Assembly (NCBI GenBank): GCA_965250105.1
Contig: OZ252290.1
Location: 62,001 to 126,000, forward strand
DNA: 64,000 nt
Source: JBCBSK01 sp965250105
Lineage (GTDB): Bacteria; Pseudomonadota; Alphaproteobacteria; Rhizobiales; Tepidamorphaceae
Reading direction: 5' to 3'
Positions 51,480 to 61,398 of this stretch are shown here, in pieces. The translations under genes were made by a program, and so were the position numbers. Positions within the stretch are counted from its first letter, which is position 1; each line of letters opens with the position of its first letter. The notes beneath the pieces are model-generated. The model was given only the letters and a program-made list of their open reading frames with translations. It ran no database searches and was not told the origin of the DNA.

Positions 51480-51950
51480 ATGCCGCTTTACGAGCATATC
51501 GTTCTGGCGCGCCAGGACATTTCGGGCCAGCAGGCCGAAGCCCTCGTCGAGGACTTCAAGAAGATCATCGAGGATAATGGCGGCCAGGTGCCCCATGTCG
51601 AAGCCTGGGGCCTGCGCCCCCTGGCCTATCGCATCCGCAAGAACCGCAAGGCGCATTACACGCGGCTGAATATCGACGCGCCGCATGCCGCGGTCGCCGA
51701 GATGGAACGCCAGATGCGCCTAAACGAAGACATCATCCGCTTCATGACGGTGCGCGTCGAGGAATTGAGCGAGGAAGCCTCGCCGATCCTGACCCGGCGC
51801 GACCGCGACCGGCGCGACCGCAATGATCGTGGTGACCGGGATCGCGGCGACCGTGGTGATCGTGGCGACCGCGATCGCGGCGAGCGCCGTGACGACCGGC
51901 CGCGCGACGACCGTCCCCGTGCCGAAACACCCGCTGAAGGAGCCGCATGA
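51480..51950 (+). CDS. rpsF: 30S ribosomal protein S6
   Basis: A 156-residue protein of the small-subunit platform that binds with S18. The core fold (about 1-100) starts MPLYEHIVLARQDIS and includes GLRPLAYRIRKNRKAHY. The tail (106-148) is a highly repetitive mix of Arg, Asp and Gly (DRGDRDRGDRG-type units), about 50 residues longer than E. coli S6 without its processed glutamates. Such RD tails occur in alphaproteobacterial S6. ATG 51480 has GGAAAGG upstream. The stop overlaps rpsR by ATGA. Confidence 0.97.
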   Translation: MPLYEHIVLARQDISGQQAEALVEDFKKIIEDNGGQVPHVEAWGLRPLAYRIRKNRKAHYTRLNIDAPHAAVAEMERQMRLNEDIIRFMTVRVEELSEEASPILTRRDRDRRDRNDRGDRDRGDRGDRGDRDRGERRDDRPRDDRPRAETPAEGAA

Positions 51951-52204
51951 TGAGCCTGCAGAGCATCGCCCAGTTGCCGGTCCGTCGGCCGTTCTTTCGC
52001 CGCCGCAAGACCTGCCCGTTTTCGGGCGCCAATGCGCCGAAGATCGACTACAAGGACCCCAAGCTCCTGCAACGCTACATGTCCGAGCGCGGCAAGATCG
52101 TGCCGAGCCGTATCACGGCGGTATCGGGCAAGAAGCAGCGGGAACTGGCGCGCGCCATCAAGCGGGCGCGCTTCCTCGGCCTTCTGCCCTATGTCATGAA
52201 GTAA
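51947..52204 (+). CDS. rpsR: 30S ribosomal protein S18
   Basis: An 85-residue basic protein that pairs with S6 on the platform of the 30S subunit. The conserved sequence RRPFFRRRKTCPFSG and YKDPKLLQRYMSERGKIVPSRITAVSG are seen, and it ends ARFLGLLPYVMK. The start overlaps the rpsF stop by ATGA. A second ATG directly follows, so the true initiator may be either. A 137-base spacer separates it from the DUF2232 gene. Confidence 0.97.
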   Translation: MMSLQSIAQLPVRRPFFRRRKTCPFSGANAPKIDYKDPKLLQRYMSERGKIVPSRITAVSGKKQRELARAIKRARFLGLLPYVMK

Positions 52205-52341
52205 GGCGGACATCTGACCATCCGGCCCGACGGCCGCCGCGATCAGCCGATATCTGAGGGCGGCGCGGTAGCCTTGTGGGCTCTCTCTGGTTGGGGCGGA
52301 CGCCTGATCCGTCTCTAACCGCATGATGCGGGACAGCTTGA

Positions 52342-53325
52342 ATGACACGACAGCTTATCGTCGCTCTGGTGGCGGGTTTGGCCGCCGCCTTGTTGTTCGC
52401 CAGCGCGCTCGGCGGGCCGCTGGGCCTGTTTCTCGTCTATCTGACGGCCCTGCCGATCTTCATCGCAGCGCTCGGCTGGGGCTGGATCACCGGCTTCGTC
52501 GCCGGCGGCATCATGGCGCTGGCGCTCGCGGTGACGCTCGATCCCGTCGCGGCACTGTTTCCGCTGTTCGCCATCGCGGGCCCCGCCGTCTGGCTCAGCC
52601 GGCTCGCGCTCCTGGCGCGCCCGATCGACGACACCGATCCGCAATCGGCACTTGAATGGTATCCCGCCGCCCGGCTTCTGCTATGGGCCGCGGGCCTCGC
52701 CGTCGGCATCGCGCTGCTCGGCCTCGTCATCCTGCAACTGATCGGCCAGGAGGCGGAAGCCGCCTATCGCAATACGCTGATCTTGGCGATCGACCAGTTC
52801 CGGCTCGACAATCCGGACCTTTTGGCGGATGCGGATTCGGCCGCCATGGCCGACGTAATCATGCAGATGCTGCCGGTCATCGCGGCGACGAGCTGGATGA
52901 TCATGCTGTTGGCCAACTATGTGCTCGCCCGGCGCGTGACGACCGCATCGGGTCTCTGCCAGCGGCCGCCGACACCGCTTGCCGCCCTCAGCCTGCCGCG
53001 CGAGGCGGCCTATGCGCTGGGCGCGGTGATCGTGCTGAGTTTCCTGCCGATCGGCTTTCTCGCTTCCCTCGCCAGCGTGGCGACGGCGACGCTGCTGATC
53101 GGTTTCCTGCTCAGCGGCCTCGGCGCGATCCACGCCATGACGCTTGGATCGAGCGCGCGCGGGCTGATCCTGTTCGCGCTCTATGCCTCGCTGATCATTC
53201 TCGGCTGGGTCGGCCTGTTCGTCGCCATATTCGGCGTCATCGACACGATGATCGGCCTGCGCAATCGCAATGCGCCGCCGCCCGTCCCGCCCAGCGTGAC
53301 GCCAGGCAATGACGACCGGACCTGA
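52342..53325 (+). CDS. DUF2232 domain-containing membrane protein
   Basis: A 327-residue integral membrane protein with about eight hydrophobic segments spread over residues 5-310. It is recognised mainly by position: alphaproteobacteria carry a DUF2232 gene between rpsR and rplI. The family is unstudied; its fold resembles YybS-type membrane proteins. A soluble loop of about 60 residues (EAEAAYRNTLILAIDQF region, near 130-180) separates two membrane blocks. Its place in a ribosomal-protein operon may reflect only chromosomal history. Confidence 0.83.
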   Translation: MTRQLIVALVAGLAAALLFASALGGPLGLFLVYLTALPIFIAALGWGWITGFVAGGIMALALAVTLDPVAALFPLFAIAGPAVWLSRLALLARPIDDTDPQSALEWYPAARLLLWAAGLAVGIALLGLVILQLIGQEAEAAYRNTLILAIDQFRLDNPDLLADADSAAMADVIMQMLPVIAATSWMIMLLANYVLARRVTTASGLCQRPPTPLAALSLPREAAYALGAVIVLSFLPIGFLASLASVATATLLIGFLLSGLGAIHAMTLGSSARGLILFALYASLIILGWVGLFVAIFGVIDTMIGLRNRNAPPPVPPSVTPGNDDRT

Positions 53326-53369
53326 CAACATATCCAAGATGACACGACCGATCTGAAAGGAGATCTCCC

Positions 53370-54002
53370 ATGGAAGTCATTCTGCTCGAACGCGTGCCGA
53401 AACTCGGCCAGATGGGCGAAACCGTTCGTGTGAAGGACGGGTTCGCGCGCAATTTCCTGCTGCCCCAGGGCAAGGCGCTCCGGGCGACGCCGGAAAACAA
53501 GCAGCGCTTCGAAAACGAGCGCGCCCAGCTCGAAGCCCGCAATCTCGAACTGCGCAGCGAGGCGGAGAAGGTGCATGAGACGCTCGGCGGCACGCAGATC
53601 GTGCTTATCCGCTCGGCCAGCACCAATGGCCAGCTCTATGGCTCGGTGTCCTCGCGCGACATCGCCGAGGCGCTCGACGGGCTCGGCTTCAGCGTCGCCA
53701 AGGGTCAGGTCCAGCTGCATGCGCCGATCAAGACGCTCGGCATCACGGATCTCTCGATCCGGCTGCATCCGGAAATCGAATCCGACATCAGCGTGAACGT
53801 CGCGCGCAGCGAGGAAGAAGCCGAACGCCAGGCCGCCGGCGAAGACGTGGTCAATGCCGACCGCGAAGCCGAGCGCGAGGAAGACGCGGCGATCGCCGAA
53901 TTCTTCGAGGAAGGCGCCTTCAGCGAAGACGACGACGAGGATGCACCACGCCCCGCCGCCGAAGCGCCCGCGGACGACAGCCCGGCCGACGACGCCCGCT
54001 GA
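53370..54002 (+). CDS. rplI: 50S ribosomal protein L9
   Basis: A 210-residue protein of the L1-stalk base. The N-terminal domain shows MEVILLERVPKLGQMGETVRVKDGFARNFLLPQGKA, and a connecting helix and the C-terminal domain extend to about 147. The last 60 or so residues (148-210) are strongly acidic and disordered, ending in Asp/Ala/Pro-rich sequence, compared with about 150 residues for E. coli L9. Such acidic extensions occur in several alphaproteobacteria. An AAAGGAGAT site precedes the ATG. Confidence 0.97.
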   Translation: MEVILLERVPKLGQMGETVRVKDGFARNFLLPQGKALRATPENKQRFENERAQLEARNLELRSEAEKVHETLGGTQIVLIRSASTNGQLYGSVSSRDIAEALDGLGFSVAKGQVQLHAPIKTLGITDLSIRLHPEIESDISVNVARSEEEAERQAAGEDVVNADREAEREEDAAIAEFFEEGAFSEDDDEDAPRPAAEAPADDSPADDAR

Positions 54003-54054
54003 CCCGGTGTCGGTTATCTCGTAGCCGTGCGGTTTTTGCCGTCCTGCCCGCGAT

Positions 54055-54081
54055 CCGCCCGACCATCTCCCGGTCGGGCGG
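54055..54081 (+). terminator. Terminator-like hairpin after rplI
   Basis: CCGCCCGACC (54055-54064) and GGTCGGGCGG (54072-54081) form a perfect 10-bp GC-rich stem with a seven-base loop, 53 bases after the rplI stop. The following CGCTTACC has only a weak U-tract. It could end the rpsF-rpsR-DUF2232-rplI transcript before dnaB. The rest of the 280-base gap has no other recognisable feature. Confidence 0.6.
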
Positions 54082-54282
54082 CGCTTACCGGCTGGCGTCA
54101 ACCGGCCCAAGACGTGCAACGCGCACTTGTCCCCGTTCCTCACATCGTTTTGCACATAGAATCGAGCTATTCTGCGGGTTCCGGAAAAACGATCGGCCAT
54201 CGCATCAACCGCTGACTTCCCCTCCACGGCGCGGTAAACCGAGCGGCTATCCGTTGCCCATGGACCCTTGTGAAGACCGCCG

Positions 54283-55776
54283 ATGGCCCAGCCGCATCTC
54301 GAAGCCGTTGCTCCGCCGAGCGAACCGGCCTATCGCACCCCGCCGCACAATATCGAGGCCGAACAGGCGCTTCTCGGCGCGATCCTGGTCAATAACGAGG
54401 CCTTCTACCGCGTTTCGGATTTCCTCGGCGCGGAACATTTCTACGACCCCCTGCACCAGCGCATCTATCAGACGCTGGCGACCCTGATCCGGGCGTCGAA
54501 GACCGCGACGCCGGTCACGCTCAAGACCTTCATGGAGCAGGAAGAGCCGATCGGCGACGTGCCGGTGCCGGTCTATCTGGCGCGGCTCGCGGCCGCCGCG
54601 ACCACCGTCATCAATGCCGAGGACTATGGCCGGTCGGTCTATGACCTCGCCTTGCGCCGGACGCTGATCGCGCTCGGCGAGGACGTAGTCAACACGGCCT
54701 TCGACGCCGATCCCGACCTGACGCCGCAGACTCAGATCGACCAGGCCGAACAGCGGCTCTACGAGCTTGCCGAGACCGGCAAATATGGCGGCGGCTTCCT
54801 CGGCTTCGGCGACGCGTTGCGCGATGCCGTCGACATGGCCCAGCGCGCCTATGAGCGCGACGGGCACCTGTCGGGCCTGTCGACCGGGCTCAAGGATGTC
54901 GACGAGAAGATGGGCGGGTTGCAGCCCTCCGACCTCGTCATCCTCGCCGGCCGGCCGGGCATGGGCAAGACGTCGCTCGCCACCAATATCGCCTTCAACA
55001 TCGCCCGCGCCTATCGCGCCGAGCCCGATGCCAGCGGGCACCCACGCACCGCCGATGGCGGCATCATCGGCTTCTTCTCGCTCGAAATGTCGGCCGAACA
55101 GCTCGCCACCCGCATCCTGTCGGAACAAGCCATGGTGTCGTCGGAGACCATACGGCGCGGCAAGACGACCCGCGACGAATTCGACCGTATCGTCGACGCC
55201 GCCCATATGATCCAATCGTTGCCGCTCTTCATCGACGCGACCGGCGGCCTCAGCATGGCGCAACTGACTGCCCGCGCCCGCCGCCTGAAGCGCCAGCGCG
55301 GCCTCGACATGCTCATTGTCGACTATCTGCAGCTCATCCAGGGATCGAGCCGACGCGCGCAGGAAGGCCGGGTTCAGGAGATCACCGAAATCACCACCGG
55401 GCTCAAGGCCTTGGCGAAGGAACTTAACGTGCCGGTTCTGGCGCTGTCGCAATTGTCGCGCCAGGTGGAATCGCGCGACGACAAGCGCCCGCAACTGTCG
55501 GATCTGCGCGAATCCGGCTCGATCGAACAGGATGCCGATGTGGTCCTATTCGTCTATCGCGAGGAATATTATCTCAAGAACAAGAAGCCGAAGGAAGGCA
55601 CCGAGGAATTCCTGAAATGGGAGGAAGAAATCGCCAAGGCGCACGGCCTGGCCGAACTGATAATTGGCAAGCAGCGACACGGCCCGACGGGCACGATCAT
55701 GCTGCAGTTCCAGGCCGATGTGACGCGGTTCGGCAATTACGCGCCGACCGACCATTATCCGGAGCCGCTTGAGTGA
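54283..55776 (+). CDS. dnaB: Replicative DNA helicase
   Basis: A 497-residue hexameric helicase that unwinds DNA at the replication fork. The N-terminal domain includes PPHNIEAEQALLGAILV, and the RecA-like C-terminal domain has the Walker A motif AGRPGMGKTSLA (about 223-234), FFSLEMSAEQLA, Walker B VDYLQLIQG and an arginine finger region near SQLSRQVESRDDKRPQLSDLRESG. No intein is inserted in the P-loop. It overlaps alr by GTGA, indicating co-translation of alr. Confidence 0.97.
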   Translation: MAQPHLEAVAPPSEPAYRTPPHNIEAEQALLGAILVNNEAFYRVSDFLGAEHFYDPLHQRIYQTLATLIRASKTATPVTLKTFMEQEEPIGDVPVPVYLARLAAAATTVINAEDYGRSVYDLALRRTLIALGEDVVNTAFDADPDLTPQTQIDQAEQRLYELAETGKYGGGFLGFGDALRDAVDMAQRAYERDGHLSGLSTGLKDVDEKMGGLQPSDLVILAGRPGMGKTSLATNIAFNIARAYRAEPDASGHPRTADGGIIGFFSLEMSAEQLATRILSEQAMVSSETIRRGKTTRDEFDRIVDAAHMIQSLPLFIDATGGLSMAQLTARARRLKRQRGLDMLIVDYLQLIQGSSRRAQEGRVQEITEITTGLKALAKELNVPVLALSQLSRQVESRDDKRPQLSDLRESGSIEQDADVVLFVYREEYYLKNKKPKEGTEEFLKWEEEIAKAHGLAELIIGKQRHGPTGTIMLQFQADVTRFGNYAPTDHYPEPLE

Positions 55777-56995
55777 ACGAAACAGGACGCTTCGCGCCGA
55801 AAGGCCGGGACCTGCCGGCGGACGCCAATCCGATCCCGCCGACCGTGCCGGGCTTGTTGACCATCGATCTCGACGCCGTCGCCGACAATTGGCGCCATCT
55901 GGACCGGCTGTCGGGCCGGGCGGAAACCGCCGGCGTCGTCAAGGGCAATGGCTATGGCATAGGCCTCGAACAGGCCGGCGCGGCGCTGTCGGGCGCCGGC
56001 TGCCGCACCTTCTTCGTCGCGACCTTCGACGAAGCGGCCCGCCTGCGCGCCCATCTCGGCGCGGCCCCGGCGGTCTATATGCTCGACGGCTTCATCCCCG
56101 GCAGCGGCCACGATCTCGACCGCCATGACATCCGGCCGGTTCTCGGGTCGCTGCCCGAGATCGAGGACTGGGCCGCGTTTTGCGCGGCGACGGGCGCCCA
56201 CGGCTCGGCCGCGATCCATCTCGACAGCGGCATGCACCGGCTCGGGCTAGAGGCGAGCGAGGTCGATGCGCTGGCCGCCCGCCCCGACCTGCTGACGGCC
56301 TTCGACCCCGCGCTCGTCCTGAGCCATTTCGCGTGCGCCGACCTGCCGGGCCATCCGCGCAACCGGGTGCAGATGGACCGGTTCGATGCCATGCGGGCGA
56401 AACTTCCGGCTATGCCGACCTCGCTGGCCAATTCACCGGCCACGCTGACGCTACCCGAAAGCCATTTCGACATGGTGCGGCCGGGCGTCGCCGCCTATGG
56501 CGGCCGCGCGGTGCACGACGGCAGCGCCAATCCGATGCGGTCGGCCGTCTCGCTCGACGTGCATGTCCTGCGCGTGCGCACCGTCGCAAAAGGCGATCCC
56601 GTCGGCTATGGCGCGACGCATACGCCTAGGCGCGACAGCCGGATCGCGCTGTTGTCTGTCGGCTATGCGGACGGGCTTCTGCGGGCCGCCTCGTCGAATG
56701 ACACGCGGGAAGGCGCCAGCGTGACGATCGGCGGACACCGGGCACCGATCTTCGGACGTTTGTCGATGGATCTGATCGCCGTCGACGTCACCGACCTGCC
56801 TCCCGACATGGTCGGACGCGGCGCGGTGGCGAGCTTCTTCGGCGATGATCTGACCGTCGATGACTATGCCGACCGCGCCGGCACGATCGGCTATGAGGTC
56901 CTGACGAGCCTCGGCCGCCGCTTCGCCCGGCGCTATCTGCGCGACGGCCGGGTCGTCGAGGAGCTTCGGCCCGGCGCGCGGCCGATGCCCGCCTG

Positions 56996-56996
<1 letters not shown>
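55773..56996 (+). CDS. alr: Alanine racemase
   Basis: A 407-residue PLP enzyme that makes D-alanine for peptidoglycan. The PLP lysine is Lys57 in VVKGNGYGIG, a variant of the usual KANAYGHG. The substrate-binding HLDSGMHRLG, the catalytic tyrosine region VGYGATHTP and the GYADGLLR and DLIAVDVTDLP segments are present. The start is GTG at 55773, overlapping the dnaB stop by GTGA. It lies directly ahead of radA, with which it shares one base, and it supplies the murein enzymes encoded at 2-6 kb and 46-47 kb. Confidence 0.92.
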
Positions 56997-58459
<1,463 letters not shown>

Positions 58460-58531
58460 GTGCATGATCGAAGCGCTATAGGTTCCGCCCCGAGCGCTTC
58501 CCCTCACTGAACGGCAAGATGGGACCCCACG

Positions 58532-59170
58532 ATGATCACCGGGCTGGACGTGATCCTCATCGTCGTCATGCTTGTGTCCGCCATCCTCGCGATGGTGCGG
58601 GGCTTCACGCGCGAGGTGCTGGCGATCGGCAGCTGGATCGCCGCGGCGGTGGCAACCCTGCTTTTGTTCCCCCGCCTTCAGCCGATGGCGCGCGAGCAAC
58701 TCGACCCAAACTGGCTGGCCGACGCGCTCACGGCGGGCGGCATCTTCATCGTCACCCTCATCCTCGTCTCGCTGATCACGGTGCGCCTGTCCGATCTCAT
58801 CCTCGATAGCCGGATCGGCGCGCTCGACCGATCGCTCGGCTTCCTGTTCGGTCTGGCGCGCGGGCTGCTCCTCGTCGTCATCGCCTATCTGTTCTTCGCC
58901 TGGCTGGTGCCGCTCGACCAGCAGCCCGACTGGGTGCGCGATGCCCGGGCCCGTCCGCTTCTGGAAAATGCCGGAGACCAGCTCATCGCCATGTTGCCGG
59001 AAGACCCTGAACAGGCCATTCTCGACCGGGTGCGCGGCAGTCTCGAAGGCCTCAACGAGGGCGGCAACGGCGCACCGCCGAATGGTGATGCCACACAGGG
59101 CGCCACGCAGGCCGATGGCCAGACCACCGGCATCGAGGGATTGATCGAAAGCGATGGCAATGCGCAGTAA
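58532..59170 (+). CDS. cvpA: CvpA family membrane protein
   Basis: A 212-residue inner-membrane protein with about four hydrophobic segments (5-25, 30-50, 70-95 and 105-125), beginning MITGLDVILIVVMLVSAILAMVRG, the family opening. A soluble C-terminal region (about 150-212) is rich in Glu, Gln and Gly. The family is known for colicin V production, and its core role is still unclear, possibly in envelope robustness. It overlaps purF by 17 bases, a classical pairing, so both are expressed together. The 72 bases upstream include TTGAGT and TATAGG 15 bases apart, a weak promoter candidate. Confidence 0.92.
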   Translation: MITGLDVILIVVMLVSAILAMVRGFTREVLAIGSWIAAAVATLLLFPRLQPMAREQLDPNWLADALTAGGIFIVTLILVSLITVRLSDLILDSRIGALDRSLGFLFGLARGLLLVVIAYLFFAWLVPLDQQPDWVRDARARPLLENAGDQLIAMLPEDPEQAILDRVRGSLEGLNEGGNGAPPNGDATQGATQADGQTTGIEGLIESDGNAQ

Positions 59171-60659
59171 AGCGCAAGGCACTATCGACAGGCCGCGCGA
59201 CGGCACGCCGCGCGAGGACGGGTTTCGCGACGACAAGTTCCGCGAGGAATGCGGCGTCTTCGGCATTTTCGGCCATCACGACGCCGGCGCGCTGACGGCG
59301 CTCGGCTTGCATGCCCTGCAACATCGCGGTCAGGAAGCCGCCGGCATCGTGTCCTATGACGGCCGGCAATTCTATTCCGAGCGCCATATCGGCCTCGTCG
59401 GCGACAATTTCACCGAGGCCAGCGTCATCGACCGGCTCAAGGGCGACCGCTCGATCGGGCACAATCGTTATTCGACGACCGGCGCCCCGGTCCTGCGCAA
59501 TGTGCAGCCTTTGTTCGCCGAATTCGCCGGCGGCGGCTTCGCGGTGGCGCATAACGGCAATCTCACCAATGCGCGCGCGCTGCAGCGCCAATTGCAGCAT
59601 CAGGGTTCGATCTTCCAGTCGACCTCGGACACCGAGACCATCATCCACCTGACGGCGACCAGCACGCAGAACTCGCTGGTCGGCAGGCTGGTCGACGCGT
59701 TGCGCCAGGTCGAGGGCGCCTATGCCATTGTCGGCCTGTCAGAGAAGAAGCTGATCGGCTGCCGCGACCCCTATGGCGTGCGCCCGCTGGTGCTCGGCAA
59801 GCTCGACGGCGCGCATATCCTGGCATCCGAGACCTGCGCGCTCGACATCATCGGCGCCGACTATGTGCGCGATATCGAGCCGGGCGAACTCGTCGTCATC
59901 ACCGAGGATGGCATCGAAAGCCACCGCCCCTTCGCGGCGGCCCCCAACCGGTTCTGCATCTTCGAATTCGTCTATTTCGCCCGACCCGATTCGATGATGG
60001 ACGGGCTCAACGTCTATGGCGTGCGCAAGAGGATCGGCGCCGAACTGGCGCGCGAGGCGCCGGCCGATGTCGACATGGTCATTCCGGTGCCCGATTCGGG
60101 CACGCCGGCCGCCCTCGGCTTCGCCCAGGAAGCAGGCATCGAGTTCGAACTCGGCATTATCCGCAACCACTATGTCGGGCGCACCTTCATCGAGCCGACC
60201 GACCAGGTGCGCAATATGGGCGTCAAGCTGAAGCACAACGCCAATGCCAAGACGCTGGAGGGCAAGCGCATCGTGCTCGTCGACGATTCCATCGTGCGCG
60301 GCACTACCTCGATCAAGATCGTGCAGATGGTGCGCGAGGCCGGCGCGCGGGAAGTGCATATGCGGATCGCCAGCCCGCCGACCACCGATTCCTGTTTCTA
60401 CGGCGTTGACACGCCGGAAAAGTCAAAACTCCTCGCCTCGCAAATGTCGGTCGCCGACATGGCCGGGCATATCGGTGTCGACAGCCTCGCCTTCCTGACG
60501 ATCGACGGGCTCTATCGCGCGGTCGGCGAAGCCAGGCGCAACAACGAACTGCCGCAATATTGCGACGCCTGCTTCACCGGCGACTATCCGACCCATCTGA
60601 CCGACCAGTCGGGCGAGGAGGATGTCCGGCAGCTGTCGCTCCTGGCGGAGTCGGCGTGA
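59154..60659 (+). CDS. purF: Amidophosphoribosyltransferase
   Basis: A 501-residue glutamine-dependent enzyme that commits PRPP to purine synthesis. The nucleophile cysteine is near residue 33 in REECGVFGIFGH, so a propeptide of about 32 residues would be removed or the start may be the ATG two codons on. HALQHRGQEAAGI follows in the glutaminase domain. The phosphoribosyltransferase domain has IVLVDDSIVRGTTS (PRPP loop). Long propeptides and a C-terminal cysteine set (CDACFTG) fit the alphaproteobacterial type with a possible Fe-S cluster. It overlaps the SDR gene downstream by GTGA. Confidence 0.96.
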   Translation: MAMRSKAQGTIDRPRDGTPREDGFRDDKFREECGVFGIFGHHDAGALTALGLHALQHRGQEAAGIVSYDGRQFYSERHIGLVGDNFTEASVIDRLKGDRSIGHNRYSTTGAPVLRNVQPLFAEFAGGGFAVAHNGNLTNARALQRQLQHQGSIFQSTSDTETIIHLTATSTQNSLVGRLVDALRQVEGAYAIVGLSEKKLIGCRDPYGVRPLVLGKLDGAHILASETCALDIIGADYVRDIEPGELVVITEDGIESHRPFAAAPNRFCIFEFVYFARPDSMMDGLNVYGVRKRIGAELAREAPADVDMVIPVPDSGTPAALGFAQEAGIEFELGIIRNHYVGRTFIEPTDQVRNMGVKLKHNANAKTLEGKRIVLVDDSIVRGTTSIKIVQMVREAGAREVHMRIASPPTTDSCFYGVDTPEKSKLLASQMSVADMAGHIGVDSLAFLTIDGLYRAVGEARRNNELPQYCDACFTGDYPTHLTDQSGEEDVRQLSLLAESA

Positions 60660-61369
60660 CGCCCCCGACCCAGCGCATCATCGTCGTGACCGGTGCCTCG
60701 CGCGGCTTCGGCCGTGCGGTCGCGCGCGCGCTCGCCGGGCCGGCGCATCATCTGGTCCTGATCGCGCGCACGTCCGGCGCGCTCGAGGAACTCGACGACG
60801 AGATCACCGCCGACGGCGGCGCGGCCACGCTGGTGCCGCTCGACCTGACCGATGTCGACGGCATCGACCGGCTCGGCTCGGCGCTGTTCGACCGTTTCGG
60901 GCGGATCGACGGACTGGTCGGGGCGGCCGCGCAGTTGGGTGTGTTGTCGCCGATCGGCCATATCAAGCCGCGCGTCTGGGACAGAACCTTCGCGGTCAAT
61001 GTCACGGCGAACTGGCGGCTGATCCGCTCGCTGGCGCCGCTCCTGCGCCAGTCGGAGGCTGGTCGCGCGGTCTTCGTCACCGACCGTTCGGCCGCGCTGT
61101 CGGATGCCTATTGGTCGCTTTATGCGGCGTCGAAGGCCGCGCTCGAGAAGCTGGTCGAAAGCTATGCCGCAGAAACGGCCAAGACGCCGGTGCGCGTGAC
61201 GCTTTACGATCCAGGGCCCATGGCGACGGCCCTGCGCCATCAGGCCTATCCGGGAGAGGACAAGTCGGCGCTCAACGACCCCATCGAGCCGGCCAAGGCC
61301 TTGTTGCCGCTTCTCGCGCCGGACTGGATCGGAACCGGCGGGCTCGTCCGCCATGGCGACGGGGCCTAA
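60656..61369 (+). CDS. SDR family oxidoreductase
   Basis: A 237-residue short-chain dehydrogenase with TGASRGFGRAVA (NAD(P) motif), a GAAAQLGVLSPI segment in place of the common NNAG strand, and YAASKAALEKLVESYA with the catalytic Tyr and Lys (YAASK). Position directly behind purF is widely kept in alphaproteobacteria. The start is GTG at 60656, overlapping the purF stop by four bases; longer starts would reach into purF. Substrate unknown. Confidence 0.87.
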   Translation: MTPPTQRIIVVTGASRGFGRAVARALAGPAHHLVLIARTSGALEELDDEITADGGAATLVPLDLTDVDGIDRLGSALFDRFGRIDGLVGAAAQLGVLSPIGHIKPRVWDRTFAVNVTANWRLIRSLAPLLRQSEAGRAVFVTDRSAALSDAYWSLYAASKAALEKLVESYAAETAKTPVRVTLYDPGPMATALRHQAYPGEDKSALNDPIEPAKALLPLLAPDWIGTGGLVRHGDGA

Positions 61370-61398
61370 GCCCGCCACGACAAAAATCTGAAAAGCGG

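Noticed and set aside
51795..51923. CRISPR-like or tandem-repeat array
   Set aside because: The repetition is codon-level and in frame within rpsF; there are no uniform repeats with unique spacers.
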